Below, one piece after another: positions 44,683 through 52,594 of a DNA stretch of 64,000 bases. This stretch comes from Lactovum miscens. GTDB lineage: Bacteria; Bacillota; Bacilli; Lactobacillales; Streptococcaceae. Position numbers and translations under genes: made by a program. Under the pieces are notes generated by a model. That model made no database searches. It was not told where the DNA came from and was given only the letters and a program-made list of their open reading frames with translations. The stretch is taken from positions 62,001-126,000 of the forward strand of contig NZ_JACHHV010000001.1 in the NCBI RefSeq assembly GCF_014202895.1, written 5' to 3'. How positions within the stretch are numbered: position 1 is the stretch's first letter; the number at the start of each line of letters is the position of its first letter.

Positions 44683-45609
44683 TTATTTAATTTTTTGGGG
44701 ATCTAGGTCATAGAAGCCATGAGAGACTGTGCGATCGAATGGATGAAGCTGACGGACTTTTTCATCAAGCATGAAAGCCTTCTCCTTAGTAAATTCATCA
44801 TTTTCAATCAGCTGTCGGGCCTGATCAAAGATTTTTAAAATCTGAACAAATGCTTCTCCCCGAGTAAAAATACCATCTAGTTTCCAGTGATAATATCCCA
44901 TTTTGGTTAAATCTCCAAGTTCAGTCATCATATCTATATCATCATTAGCAAAGATATGAGTACCGTGACTGTCTTCAAAAATACTATAATGTGAAGAAGG
45001 CTCATGTGGCTCAGATACAAAATGATCAGCCGCTCGATTTTTTTCTTCACCTTCAACCTCAGAAAAATTAAAGTAATTTTGCAAAAGTGGACGTTTCGAA
45101 TGATGAATCACAGTAGCACCATATACCAAAATTTCAACTGGAATTTCTAAAATTTTTGACATCGACTCAAGTTCTGTCTTAGGTAATTCACGTGCTAAAA
45201 CTGCTTCAACCGCTCCTTGATTTCCCCAAAAGTTGACCTGCCTCCCTGATGTGACCAAGGTGGAGGCATCATAAATGTATGGTAATTTATATCCATCTCT
45301 CTGGAGGACATAAATAACGCCGGCATCACCGACTGTAATCTGGTCCACTCTTATTTTCTGCAAAAAATCAAGATAGTGCTTGATAATTGCCATTTTTTCA
45401 GCATGCATGAGGGCATTTACTGAAACAGTGACTTTTTTCCCAGCAGCATGAGCCATTTCTGTAATTTCACAAATATCCGACTTAGAAAATGCCGTAGGAA
45501 CTCTTAAAGAAAAAGTTTCATCGCCGATATTTAAGCTATCCACTCCAGCAGCAAGGATTTGTTTGGCTTGCTCAACTGATTCTGCAGTGGCTGTGAGTTT
45601 TATTTTCAT
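44683..45609 (-). CDS. U32-family peptidase-like protein (TrhP type, short)
   Basis: A 308-residue U32-type protein sharing the barrel pattern with the next gene (GDETFSLRVPTAFSKSDI, EILVYGATVIHHSKRPLL) but lacking the four-cysteine cluster. In other Firmicutes the two subunits act together. The start at 45609 (MKIKLTATAES) stands seven bases after TGTTATAAT with no ribosome site; an in-frame ATG at 45633 lies above that box. Confidence 0.88.
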   Translation of the reverse strand: MKIKLTATAESVEQAKQILAAGVDSLNIGDETFSLRVPTAFSKSDICEITEMAHAAGKKVTVSVNALMHAEKMAIIKHYLDFLQKIRVDQITVGDAGVIYVLQRDGYKLPYIYDASTLVTSGRQVNFWGNQGAVEAVLARELPKTELESMSKILEIPVEILVYGATVIHHSKRPLLQNYFNFSEVEGEEKNRAADHFVSEPHEPSSHYSIFEDSHGTHIFANDDIDMMTELGDLTKMGYYHWKLDGIFTRGEAFVQILKIFDQARQLIENDEFTKEKAFMLDEKVRQLHPFDRTVSHGFYDLDPQKIK

Positions 45610-45616
45610 AGGAAAG

Positions 45617-45625
45617 ATTATAACA
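45617..45625 (-). promoter_or_regulatory. U32 operon promoter, leaderless type
   Basis: Minus-strand TGTTATAAT (TATAAT 45617-45622), seven bases, ATG at 45609. Confidence 0.68.
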
Positions 45626-45767
45626 TATTTCACAAAGTTAGTGCTGACTTTCTGAAATTTTGAATACTATTTTATTCCGTTGTTTGGCATCAAAAACATA
45701 TGACATGAGTTTACAAGTATAACAAAAATGTGACAAATATTTAACTTTGTGATATACTCAATTATTC

Positions 45768-46094
45768 ATGGAAGCAAGGAAATTTGAAGAAATTGAGCCT
45801 GGTACATCAGAACAAGTCATTTACTCTCTGCCAGAAGACAAAATCGAAAGTGGGATTATTTTGGCTCAAGAGTACCATCCCCTTCATAAAAAAGGTAATC
45901 AGTCATTAAAAAATCAGAGACGTGAATTAAGCTTCTTTCTTAACGTTAGTAGCTATTCTCTTCTTTTTGCATTTGTCTATCCAATCCTAGCAGCTCTTAC
46001 TCCCCTAATAATTTCTTTCCCAATTGCTCTTTTAGCTCCAATCGGAATTATTATTTTAGTTAAAAAGCTTTATAAATTTAAATATAAAAAATAA
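45768..46094 (+). CDS. Hypothetical membrane protein
   Basis: A 108-residue protein with a hydrophilic N-terminal half (acidic then Lys/Gln/Arg-rich around residue 45) and two membrane helices at about 58-74 and 78-96, ending in KLYKFKYKK. It follows TGATATACT by nine bases, leaving almost no leader and no ribosome site. I do not recognise a family. It converges with the EcsB-type gene on a long inverted repeat. Confidence 0.7.
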   Translation: MEARKFEEIEPGTSEQVIYSLPEDKIESGIILAQEYHPLHKKGNQSLKNQRRELSFFLNVSSYSLLFAFVYPILAALTPLIISFPIALLAPIGIIILVKKLYKFKYKK

Positions 46095-46180
46095 GTCTCA
46101 ATCAATATGTTGCTCCGCAAATGGTAGGATTATTAAAATCCTACCTTTGTAGGTGACATCATAATTGGGACTTATTTTTT
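46086..46180. terminator. Nested bidirectional terminator with 17-bp arms
   Basis: Arms 46086-46102 and 46164-46180 pair over 17 positions (one G-U), and a 9-bp hairpin (46123-46131 with 46137-46145) lies inside. Both convergent genes end within the arms. Confidence 0.7.
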
Positions 46181-47211
46181 TCTTTTAGTCGATATTTTAT
46201 ATAGATTATAAAAATTATTGGGCTCAGAATGTAAAACACAAGTAATAATATAAAATCTAGTTGCCCCCCGAGAAAACCAAAGATTCCAGAAAAAAGATAT
46301 TCAACCAACAAAAAGAGAGATAAACTCTTTAAAAGAATTGATTTAACAGCTTTTGTTAGATCCTCTGGGTGTATTGGATATACTTTCAACAAAGGCTGAT
46401 AGTCTTGCGATTTCTCAATTGATAAAATTTGAAAAATTAATAAGTAATTAACTACAGTTGCAAAAAGGACCGCAAATAAAGTATTTGTTACAAAAATCAA
46501 AACTAGTACACTCAGAAACAATAAGCGTGTAAGCATTCCTACGTAATCACTAGTTCTGAGGAAAGTTCGCCATAAAAGATATTCATAAGCAGAAGTAGTT
46601 TTCTTAGGTAAGAATGGATCTAGATATTTTCTGCGTTTTGCTGTATTTGTCAGTCCTTTTACATTAGTAAATAAAGCAAAAATTTTTAAAAGATTAGTGC
46701 GACGTTTCTGTTCATAAGAAATGGCACCTTCAAAATCAACATTCCCATCTATTTCAAACGAATGTATTTTTAGTCTGAAGAGGATTTTTTTAATAAGAAC
46801 TAATATCATAAACCAAATCAAGCTTACAAAGATTGAAACTTTGAGCAGTGGGCTAGTGATTAAAACAAGAATTAAGATAATCAAGGCTGGAAATACGAGA
46901 GAAATATTCTCACTTCTCTTTAAATACTTCTTCAGTTCTTCTTCCTTTGCAAGTAAAAAGGTAGAATCAGCCCCTTCTAGTAAGCTTACAACTTTACCTG
47001 GTACTAGGGCGATCAGGCTTATAACGAATGCTATGAGTAATCGTAGTTCCCATTTTAAATCATTATATTGCAAAAACTTTGCATACTGAACAGCTAAGGC
47101 GCCTAAAACAATAACCAAAAAAAGCATGAAATGGTCATTAAACACATAGCGTAAATATTTGATGTTTTGCTTATAATAAACCTTACGACGTTTTGCAAAA
47201 ACTTCCTTCAT
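46159..47211 (-). CDS. ecsB: EcsB-type ABC transporter membrane subunit
   Basis: A 350-residue protein with about eight membrane helices in pairs and a central basic region (NTAKRRKYLDPFLPKKTTSAYEYLLWRTFLRTSDY), matching EcsB. EcsAB affects secretion and membrane-protease substrates in bacilli. The ATG overlaps the ecsA stop by four bases. The last codons lie in an inverted-repeat arm. Confidence 0.86.
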   Translation of the reverse strand: MKEVFAKRRKVYYKQNIKYLRYVFNDHFMLFLVIVLGALAVQYAKFLQYNDLKWELRLLIAFVISLIALVPGKVVSLLEGADSTFLLAKEEELKKYLKRSENISLVFPALIILILVLITSPLLKVSIFVSLIWFMILVLIKKILFRLKIHSFEIDGNVDFEGAISYEQKRRTNLLKIFALFTNVKGLTNTAKRRKYLDPFLPKKTTSAYEYLLWRTFLRTSDYVGMLTRLLFLSVLVLIFVTNTLFAVLFATVVNYLLIFQILSIEKSQDYQPLLKVYPIHPEDLTKAVKSILLKSLSLFLLVEYLFSGIFGFLGGQLDFILLLVFYILSPIIFIIYIKYRLKEKNKSQL

Positions 47212-47945
47212 CGTAGGCGTTCTCCTTTGTTTAGGTGCAGGTAGATATCATCTAAAGATGCACCGATTAAGTTAAACTTAGCTCGAAGAGAAGCCATATC
47301 TCCATCAGCCACTACTTGACCAGCATTGAGAACCACAAATTTATCACAGAACTTTTCAGCAGTTGATAGGATATGAGTGGACATTAGAATAGAAGCTCCT
47401 TGGTTTCTCATAGTGATCATCAGTTCCGTCAAATCCGATACAGCCAGTGGATCAAGCCCCATGAAAGGTTCATCTATAATATAGAGAGAAGGTTTAGTCA
47501 AAAAGGCACAGATAATCATAACCTTCTGCTTCATTCCTTTGGAAAAGTTAATCGGAAACCAGTCCAACTTATCAGAAAGGCGGAAAGTCTCAAGCAATGG
47601 TTTAGCACGTTCCAATGCAACTGTCTTTTCAATTTCATATGCCAAGGCTGTTAATTCAATATGTTCCTGTAACGTTAACTCTTCATAAAGGTTTGGCGTT
47701 TCTGGAATAAAACCTATTTTCTTTCGAAAAGCCGTTTTATCAGACTTGATTGTAACCTTATCTATAGAAATTTCACCAGAAAAAGGTGTTAAAAGACCTA
47801 TTATTTCTTTAATGGTGGTTGATTTACCTGCTCCATTGAGACCAATTAAGCCAACGATTTGTCCATCACCAACTTTAAAATTGACATCCTTAAGTACAGG
47901 ATTTCCGAAGTAACCTCCGGTTAAGTTTTTTACTTCTAAAGCCAT
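47208..47945 (-). CDS. ecsA: EcsA-type ABC transporter ATPase
   Basis: A 245-residue ATPase. Walker A GLNGAGKSTTI, Q-loop IPETPNLYEELTLQEH, a variant signature NFSKGMKQKVMI, Walker B LYIIDEPFMGLD and the STHIL switch. It works with the overlapping EcsB gene. The ribosome site of the ATG is weak. It is divergent from hit. Confidence 0.92.
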   Translation of the reverse strand: MALEVKNLTGGYFGNPVLKDVNFKVGDGQIVGLIGLNGAGKSTTIKEIIGLLTPFSGEISIDKVTIKSDKTAFRKKIGFIPETPNLYEELTLQEHIELTALAYEIEKTVALERAKPLLETFRLSDKLDWFPINFSKGMKQKVMIICAFLTKPSLYIIDEPFMGLDPLAVSDLTELMITMRNQGASILMSTHILSTAEKFCDKFVVLNAGQVVADGDMASLRAKFNLIGASLDDIYLHLNKGERLR

Positions 47946-48077
47946 CTTAAATAGCTGATCCCAATTCTTTAACTGATTTGGTCAGCCATCCCCCTTCAAA
48001 TTTGGTATAATATTATTAATTATAACATGAAAGGAAAACGGCTGGGCAATGCTCAAGTGTCGTTTATTGATATACAT

Positions 48078-48479
48078 ATGTCAGATTGTCTATTTTGCGA
48101 AATTATTGCTGGTGAAATTCCTTCATATAAAGTCTATGAGGATGAAGATGTCTATGCAATGCTAGATATTTCCCAAGCCACTAAAGGCCACACTCTAGTA
48201 CTTCCTAAAAAGCATTATGAGAATCTGCTTGCCATGACAAGCGATGAGTCAGCCCTTCTCTTTAGCAAGATTCCCAATATAGCCAATCTACTTAAAAATA
48301 AGCTTGGGGCTGAAGGTATGAACATCATTACAAACTGTGGTGAGATTTCTGGTCAAACTATCCTGCACACGCACGTTCATCTCATGCCACGCAGTCAAAA
48401 CGATGGTGGCCCAGATTTCTCACACACACCAACCCACGATTATGATTTGGGTGCCATCTTGAAGGAGATTATGTCTTAA
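48078..48479 (+). CDS. hit: HIT-family nucleotide hydrolase
   Basis: A 133-residue histidine-triad protein: DCLFCEIIAGEIPSYKVYED at the start and the catalytic triad QTILHTHVHLMPR near residue 100. It cleaves nucleoside phosphoramidates or adenylated intermediates. The conserved start is MSDCLFCEII (48078); an in-frame ATG at 48027 would add 17 residues, and neither has a clear ribosome site. A TGGTATAAT box is at about 48000-48009. Divergent from ecsAB, as in other lactic acid bacteria. Confidence 0.9.
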   Translation: MSDCLFCEIIAGEIPSYKVYEDEDVYAMLDISQATKGHTLVLPKKHYENLLAMTSDESALLFSKIPNIANLLKNKLGAEGMNIITNCGEISGQTILHTHVHLMPRSQNDGGPDFSHTPTHDYDLGAILKEIMS

Positions 48480-48724
48480 TGGGATTATTTAGTGAGATCA
48501 GCAAAAGCCTTTCAGACTTAAAAAATAACATGGATGAGGCCAAGGATAAGCTTTATCTCGTTCAAAAGGAAGCTGAAAAAGTTCAAAAGATTGGGCAAGA
48601 AATTCAAACTAAAATCGATGAATTTAAATTCAGCATTGAAGGAAATTTAGCTGTTATTAATGAGATTAGCAAAAAATATATTATTCTTGAAAAAAGCAAC
48701 AAAGAAAAAACGCCTCGGAAATGA
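48479..48724 (+). CDS. Small coiled-coil protein
   Basis: An 81-residue protein with a heptad pattern over most of its length (LSDLKNNMDEAKDKLYLVQKE and so on) and a Lys-rich tail. The start overlaps the hit stop (TAATG), so it is coupled to hit. Similar small proteins follow hit in related genera, but the role is not known to me. Confidence 0.8.
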   Translation: MGLFSEISKSLSDLKNNMDEAKDKLYLVQKEAEKVQKIGQEIQTKIDEFKFSIEGNLAVINEISKKYIILEKSNKEKTPRK

Positions 48725-48741
48725 TGTGAACCGAAGAATAT

Positions 48742-48771
48742 AGACTTTTCAAATTGGGAAAGTCTTTTTTT
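48742..48771 (+). terminator. Terminator of the hit unit
   Basis: AGACTTT/AAAGTCT stem with a 10-base loop followed by seven T. Confidence 0.88.
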
Positions 48772-48786
48772 ATGACGAAATATTAA

Positions 48787-49011
48787 TTTGAATTAAAATT
48801 ACAAGCTGTTCAATACTATTATTCACATACTGGAGGTAAGAAATATCTATCTAACACCTATAAAATAAATCCTAAGCAAGTTGAAGTGTGGAAAAATGTT
48901 TACAGTGAACGAGACTTCAGCGTAAGCAACCAAATACATCATAGTCAACACGATTCAACGTTAATTCGACAGAATTATACCCGACAAGTGAAAAATCTTA
49001 TTAAGAGTTAA
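48787..49011 (+). pseudogene. Decayed IS3-family (IS150-like) OrfA
   Basis: An open stretch of 74 codons reads FELKLQAVQYYYSH then KKYLSNTYKINPKQVEVW, which matches the helix-turn-helix start of IS150-group OrfA (SFEFKLKLVQ..Y, LA.KY.I....V..W). There is no start codon, the usual Gly residues are lost and the reading frame ends early. It lies on the same strand as the OrfB remnant beyond the IS30 insertion. Confidence 0.65.
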
Positions 49012-49278
49012 TCAATGAATTTGGAAAAATAATTCTTCCTGCTTATAGGTTACAGCAATGACTCTTGTAATCAGGGAGACTATGTTTTTACTCAGAAGCC
49101 TCGTGGAAGGCATAGAAATTCATTTCAATTGCCTTAAAGAATCGGAACAAACAAATTAGCTTCTTTAAAATTGCTAAAAAATAAAATTCACAGATGTCTC
49201 AGGATCTCTATATCTCATTAGAAAATAACGTTGATACAACGGGATTTAAATATCAAGAGAAAGTTGTTAAGAATAAAC
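49012..49278. other. Degenerate remainder of the IS3-like element, 5' side
   Basis: Between the OrfA remnant and the IS30 element. Frames are broken and only fragments such as SLENNVDTTGFKYQEKVV remain; nothing confidently assigned. Confidence 0.3.
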
Positions 49279-49291
49279 TTTATTTGAATTT
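49279..49291. repeat. 13-bp target-site duplication, left copy
   Basis: TTTATTTGAATTT, identical to 50347-50359; brackets the IS30 element. Confidence 0.85.
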
Positions 49292-50346
49292 GGCAAATTG
49301 CAAATTTAATTTAGCCACCCCGATACATCTGAAATGGTGTCTGATACTTGAACATTTTTCTTGGATATTGATTCATCCAAGTCTCAATTTTAGCAACTGC
49401 TGAAGCTGTTGTTTGTTTTGTTCCTTTGGGTAAGAAACGTCTGATCATGCGGTTATGATTCTCATTGCTTCCACGCTCAAAGCTCGCATAGGCATGACAA
49501 TAGTAAACCGGACAAGTCACCGCCTCATGTAAACGGGCAAATTCACGACCATTATCTGACGTGAGGGATTCGAACTGAGTTTCCTTTTGAAGTGCTAAGA
49601 GTGCCGTATTGACAGATTGGGCAGACTTATCTGGAATCAGACGAATGATTTCAAAGCGTGTTTGGCGCTCTGTGAGCGTCAAAAGACAGTCATTTTTTTC
49701 TTTCGTCAACAGCACCGTATCGATTTCCCAATGGCCGAATGCTTCACGTTGATTAATTTTCTCTGGACGTTGGTCAATGGACAAGCCATAGGGACGCTTG
49801 GGGGGTGTTTTCCGAAGCTTCTTTGCTTTCTTATAATGAGGGTAAAGTAAATTATGGCATTTTACATCGAGCCAGCCTTTGTCTACCCAGTGATAGAGGG
49901 TGCGAAGGCAAACACCTGTCAGTTCTTGGAGAATGACTTCTAATGATTTTTTATCTCTGACACCTGCACTTATGGTTTCATTGAGGGTTGACGTGAGCTT
50001 AGAATGTCGGCCACAGTGACTTTTATTGGCGCTGTGGAATTCTTGTGCTTGATGTGCAGAGTACTTTGTCTTGGTCTTCAGTTGAACCTGTCCCCGCTTG
50101 AGTTCATGATGAATTGTCTGAGGGGCTTTATTCAAGCGCTGAGCGATCCGACGGTTACTTAGCTTCTCCTTGTTGTGCCAACGTTCAATCAACTGACGTT
50201 CTGTATAAGTAAGTTCCTTGCCTTTTGTGTTAAAATAACCTTGCATCTGAATTCCTTTTCTACTTTTTGTTCTTTCAAACTCAAGTATAAGAGATTCAGG
50301 TGTTTTTTTCTTGCTTCAGGTGGCTAAACTAATTTTACAATTTGCC
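49292..50346 (-). mobile_element. Intact IS30-family insertion sequence, 1055 bp
   Basis: Ends are imperfect inverted repeats: 49292-49319 and 50319-50346 match at 25 of 28 positions, both starting GGCAAATTG when read inward. One transposase gene fills the element and its stop codon lies inside the left repeat. A 13-bp duplication flanks it, which points to a recent and probably still mobile copy. Confidence 0.93.
49311..50246 (-). CDS. IS30-family transposase
   Basis: A 311-residue DDE transposase. N-terminal helix-turn-helix LTYTERQLIERWHNKEKLSN followed by RRIAQRLNKAPQTIHHELKRG; catalytic residues in HWEIDTVL (Asp), SLTSDNGREFA (Asp) and ERGSNENHNRMIRRF (Glu). Length is normal and no frameshift is seen. 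Ribosome site is weak. The gene fills its element. Confidence 0.95.
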   Translation of the reverse strand: MQGYFNTKGKELTYTERQLIERWHNKEKLSNRRIAQRLNKAPQTIHHELKRGQVQLKTKTKYSAHQAQEFHSANKSHCGRHSKLTSTLNETISAGVRDKKSLEVILQELTGVCLRTLYHWVDKGWLDVKCHNLLYPHYKKAKKLRKTPPKRPYGLSIDQRPEKINQREAFGHWEIDTVLLTKEKNDCLLTLTERQTRFEIIRLIPDKSAQSVNTALLALQKETQFESLTSDNGREFARLHEAVTCPVYYCHAYASFERGSNENHNRMIRRFLPKGTKQTTASAVAKIETWMNQYPRKMFKYQTPFQMYRGG

Positions 50347-50359
50347 TTTATTTGAATTT
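50347..50359. repeat. 13-bp target-site duplication, right copy
   Basis: TTTATTTGAATTT, identical to 49279-49291. Confidence 0.85.
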
Positions 50360-50469
50360 GTTTAAAAAATAAGACCTTATCTTTGAGGTTTCAAAACAGT
50401 CCAACTTATCAAGCCATTACGACTACATTTCGTCAAGCACTGGAACTGACATCTGATTGGCCTTATTGG

Positions 50470-50779
50470 TGAACATTTCACCCTGGCTGAGGTGGCTTAT
50501 CAGATAAAAAACAAATTTTATACACTTAAATCACATAATAATTTTCATTCATGAACGCCATGGACACGTAAAAGCAAGTGCTAAGATGGTTATTGTCCTG
50601 CAAATTTCTTTGGTCTATTAAAACAAGAAATCTGTTATGGATGTATGTTCAAATTTTTTTGAAGAACTTGAGCAAGCTATTATCACATGATTGAATATTA
50701 TAATAGCAAACGAATCAAGATAAAGATAAAATTGAACTGGTTGAGTCCGATCAATATTGCCTTTCATATTCGAAATTAA
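50470..50779 (+). pseudogene. Decayed IS3-family OrfB (C-terminal part)
   Basis: Broken frames retain the OrfB C-terminus: NFFGLLKQEICYG, then FEELEQAII, then (after a frameshift at 50687) IEYYNSKRIKIKIK and LSPINIAFHIRN. These match the typical ENFFGLLKQEMFYG ... EYYNNKRIKAKLKGLSP end of IS3/IS150 transposases. Stops and shifts make it non-functional. Confidence 0.75.
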
Positions 50780-50806
50780 AAAAATCAAGTATGACTACTT
50801 GATTTC
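50776..50806 (-). terminator. Terminator after the permease gene
   Basis: Perfect 9-bp stem AATCAAGTA/TACTTGATT, loop TGAC, then T-run on the minus strand. Confidence 0.85.
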
Positions 50807-50858
50807 AAAAGTTTATACTTTAGAGGTCACATAAAAATGAAACGCTTTTTCCTATCTT

Positions 50859-52226
50859 TTATTCAGCATATATTTTCTCTTGGCGATAGCTAAAGTAAGC
50901 TAAAAGCACAATGATTAAGGCAAAGGCTGACAGGGTCCATGGATTTGTGACAATCTGCATCAAGAAAGCTATAGACAGAGCAATAACAATTAGTAAAGTC
51001 GCGCCAATTAAAAAGGGACTTGCAATTTCCTTATTTTTAAAATACATAATCAAAGCAGAAATTAAAAGGACAATCCAGACTGGGGTGATTGTAAAAGAAA
51101 TTGAGCCAGCCATAAACTGCCAGAAAGAATCACCCAAGGCGGCAGATAGGACAACGCCAACAACGAGTACTGCAGAACTGACAAAAATAGCATGAACAGG
51201 TACTTGATTTTTATTAAGTTGACTTAGGTATTTTCCAAGACCCGATTCTGATGATTGAACTCTGGAATAAAGTGAGCGCGATGTCGCGTAAATTGCTGAG
51301 TTAACTGCTGAGAAAATAGCCACAATAATAACAATTGTCACAATAGTTTGTGCACCAGGAATACCAATTTTCCCAAAAATTGCTGCGAAAGGACTAAGAG
51401 CTTTTGGATTTTGACCAGAATTATCTTTCCATGGGAGGAGCTCAAGAAAAAGGAAAATTGGAACCACATAGAAACTGATAATTCGAACAAGGACACCTCT
51501 GATTGCCTTTGGGATAGCTACTTTGGGGTTATCAGTTTCTGCTACTGTCACTGCTGCCAATTCAGAACCACCAAATGAGAAAATAACAATCAAGAGTGAG
51601 TTGAGGAATCCTTTAAATCCATTTGGTGCAAAACTTGTTTCAGCTGTGATGTGGCCAACTGCCGTTCCAACACCTTGATTTACTATATTCTTTAGGACCA
51701 AATAAACACCAACTGTAATCAATAAAATAATCACAAACACTTTGACAAAAGCCAACCAATATTCTGTCTCACCAAATGCTTTAACTGAGTAAAGGTTAAC
51801 TCCTGTAGCAAGTATTGCCACAATCAGTGCATAGATCCATTGAAAATGCGGATTAATTGGCACAAGTTGATTAAGAAAATGGGTTACACCTGCCTCTTCA
51901 GCAATAAGGACAGCCATCCAAGTTGACCAGTAAGTCCAGTCTGTAAAGTGTGCCCAATGTGCACCTACATACGGCTTAATAATACCAGACATTCCTGGCT
52001 CTGATTTTTCATTGTTAATCACCATCTTACCAACGCCAAACATGACTACATAGAGTGCTAAACCAGCCAAGATATATGACAATAGGACTGCTGGCCCTGC
52101 CGTTATAATGGCTGAACTAGAACCCAAAAAAAGCCCAGACCCAATTGCTCCTCCGAGTGAAAGCATAACAATATGTCGAGTTTGCAAAGATGACTTTAAT
52201 GATGTGTTCTGTTTTTTAGTTTCCAT
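50859..52226 (-). CDS. APC-superfamily amino-acid permease (AAT type)
   Basis: A 455-residue transporter with twelve helices. Helix 1 has the APC consensus HIVMLSLGGAIGSGLFLGSS; helix 6 carries FSFGGSELAAVTVAETDNP. This is the AAT group (lysine, aromatic and similar amino acids in other bacteria); substrate undecided. Two sequences resembling CodY boxes lie 58-102 bases upstream, in keeping with nitrogen control. No obvious ribosome site precedes the ATG. Confidence 0.9.
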   Translation of the reverse strand: METKKQNTSLKSSLQTRHIVMLSLGGAIGSGLFLGSSSAIITAGPAVLLSYILAGLALYVVMFGVGKMVINNEKSEPGMSGIIKPYVGAHWAHFTDWTYWSTWMAVLIAEEAGVTHFLNQLVPINPHFQWIYALIVAILATGVNLYSVKAFGETEYWLAFVKVFVIILLITVGVYLVLKNIVNQGVGTAVGHITAETSFAPNGFKGFLNSLLIVIFSFGGSELAAVTVAETDNPKVAIPKAIRGVLVRIISFYVVPIFLFLELLPWKDNSGQNPKALSPFAAIFGKIGIPGAQTIVTIVIIVAIFSAVNSAIYATSRSLYSRVQSSESGLGKYLSQLNKNQVPVHAIFVSSAVLVVGVVLSAALGDSFWQFMAGSISFTITPVWIVLLISALIMYFKNKEIASPFLIGATLLIVIALSIAFLMQIVTNPWTLSAFALIIVLLAYFSYRQEKIYAE

Positions 52227-52283
52227 AAATTTGTTTTCTTAAAATTCTTTTAATTTTAACGAAAATTTAATAAAATGTCAAAT

Positions 52284-52328
52284 AATTTTCAGACATTTCC
52301 AAAAACTTACAGGTGTTTTCTGAAAATA
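52284..52328. promoter_or_regulatory. Two candidate CodY boxes upstream of the permease
   Basis: 52284-52298 (AATTTTCAGACATTT) fits the CodY consensus AATTTTCWGAAAATT at 13 of 15; 52314-52328 (TGTTTTCTGAAAATA) at 12 of 15. They lie two to three helical turns apart. Confidence 0.55.
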
Positions 52329-52594
52329 TACAAAATAAGTAGACAAGAGATTTTAGTTATGCTCTATTTAAAAAAGTGAGTTCATTATATTTGAATTTTT
52401 AAAATACAGATCAAGCATACGCTTTAAACTACCAACACGATTTCCTGAGCTTAGTTATCACATTGGGAAATAAATATATTCTAGATTATAGGGTAAAATT
52501 ATCGAAGAGAAAGCAAAGATAAATTAGTCCACGTTAAGCAATTATTTTAAAAATTAGCATTTCTATTTTTTATTGGCAATTAATTATTCCTTCA
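52329..52594. other. Gene-free remainder of the permease intergenic region
   Basis: AT-rich spacer between the two permease genes; no gene or clear terminator recognised. Confidence 0.4.

Noticed and set aside
49194-49403. 69-codon plus-strand frame at the IS30 left end
   Set aside because: It crosses the IS boundary and runs antisense to the transposase; it is a product of the insertion.
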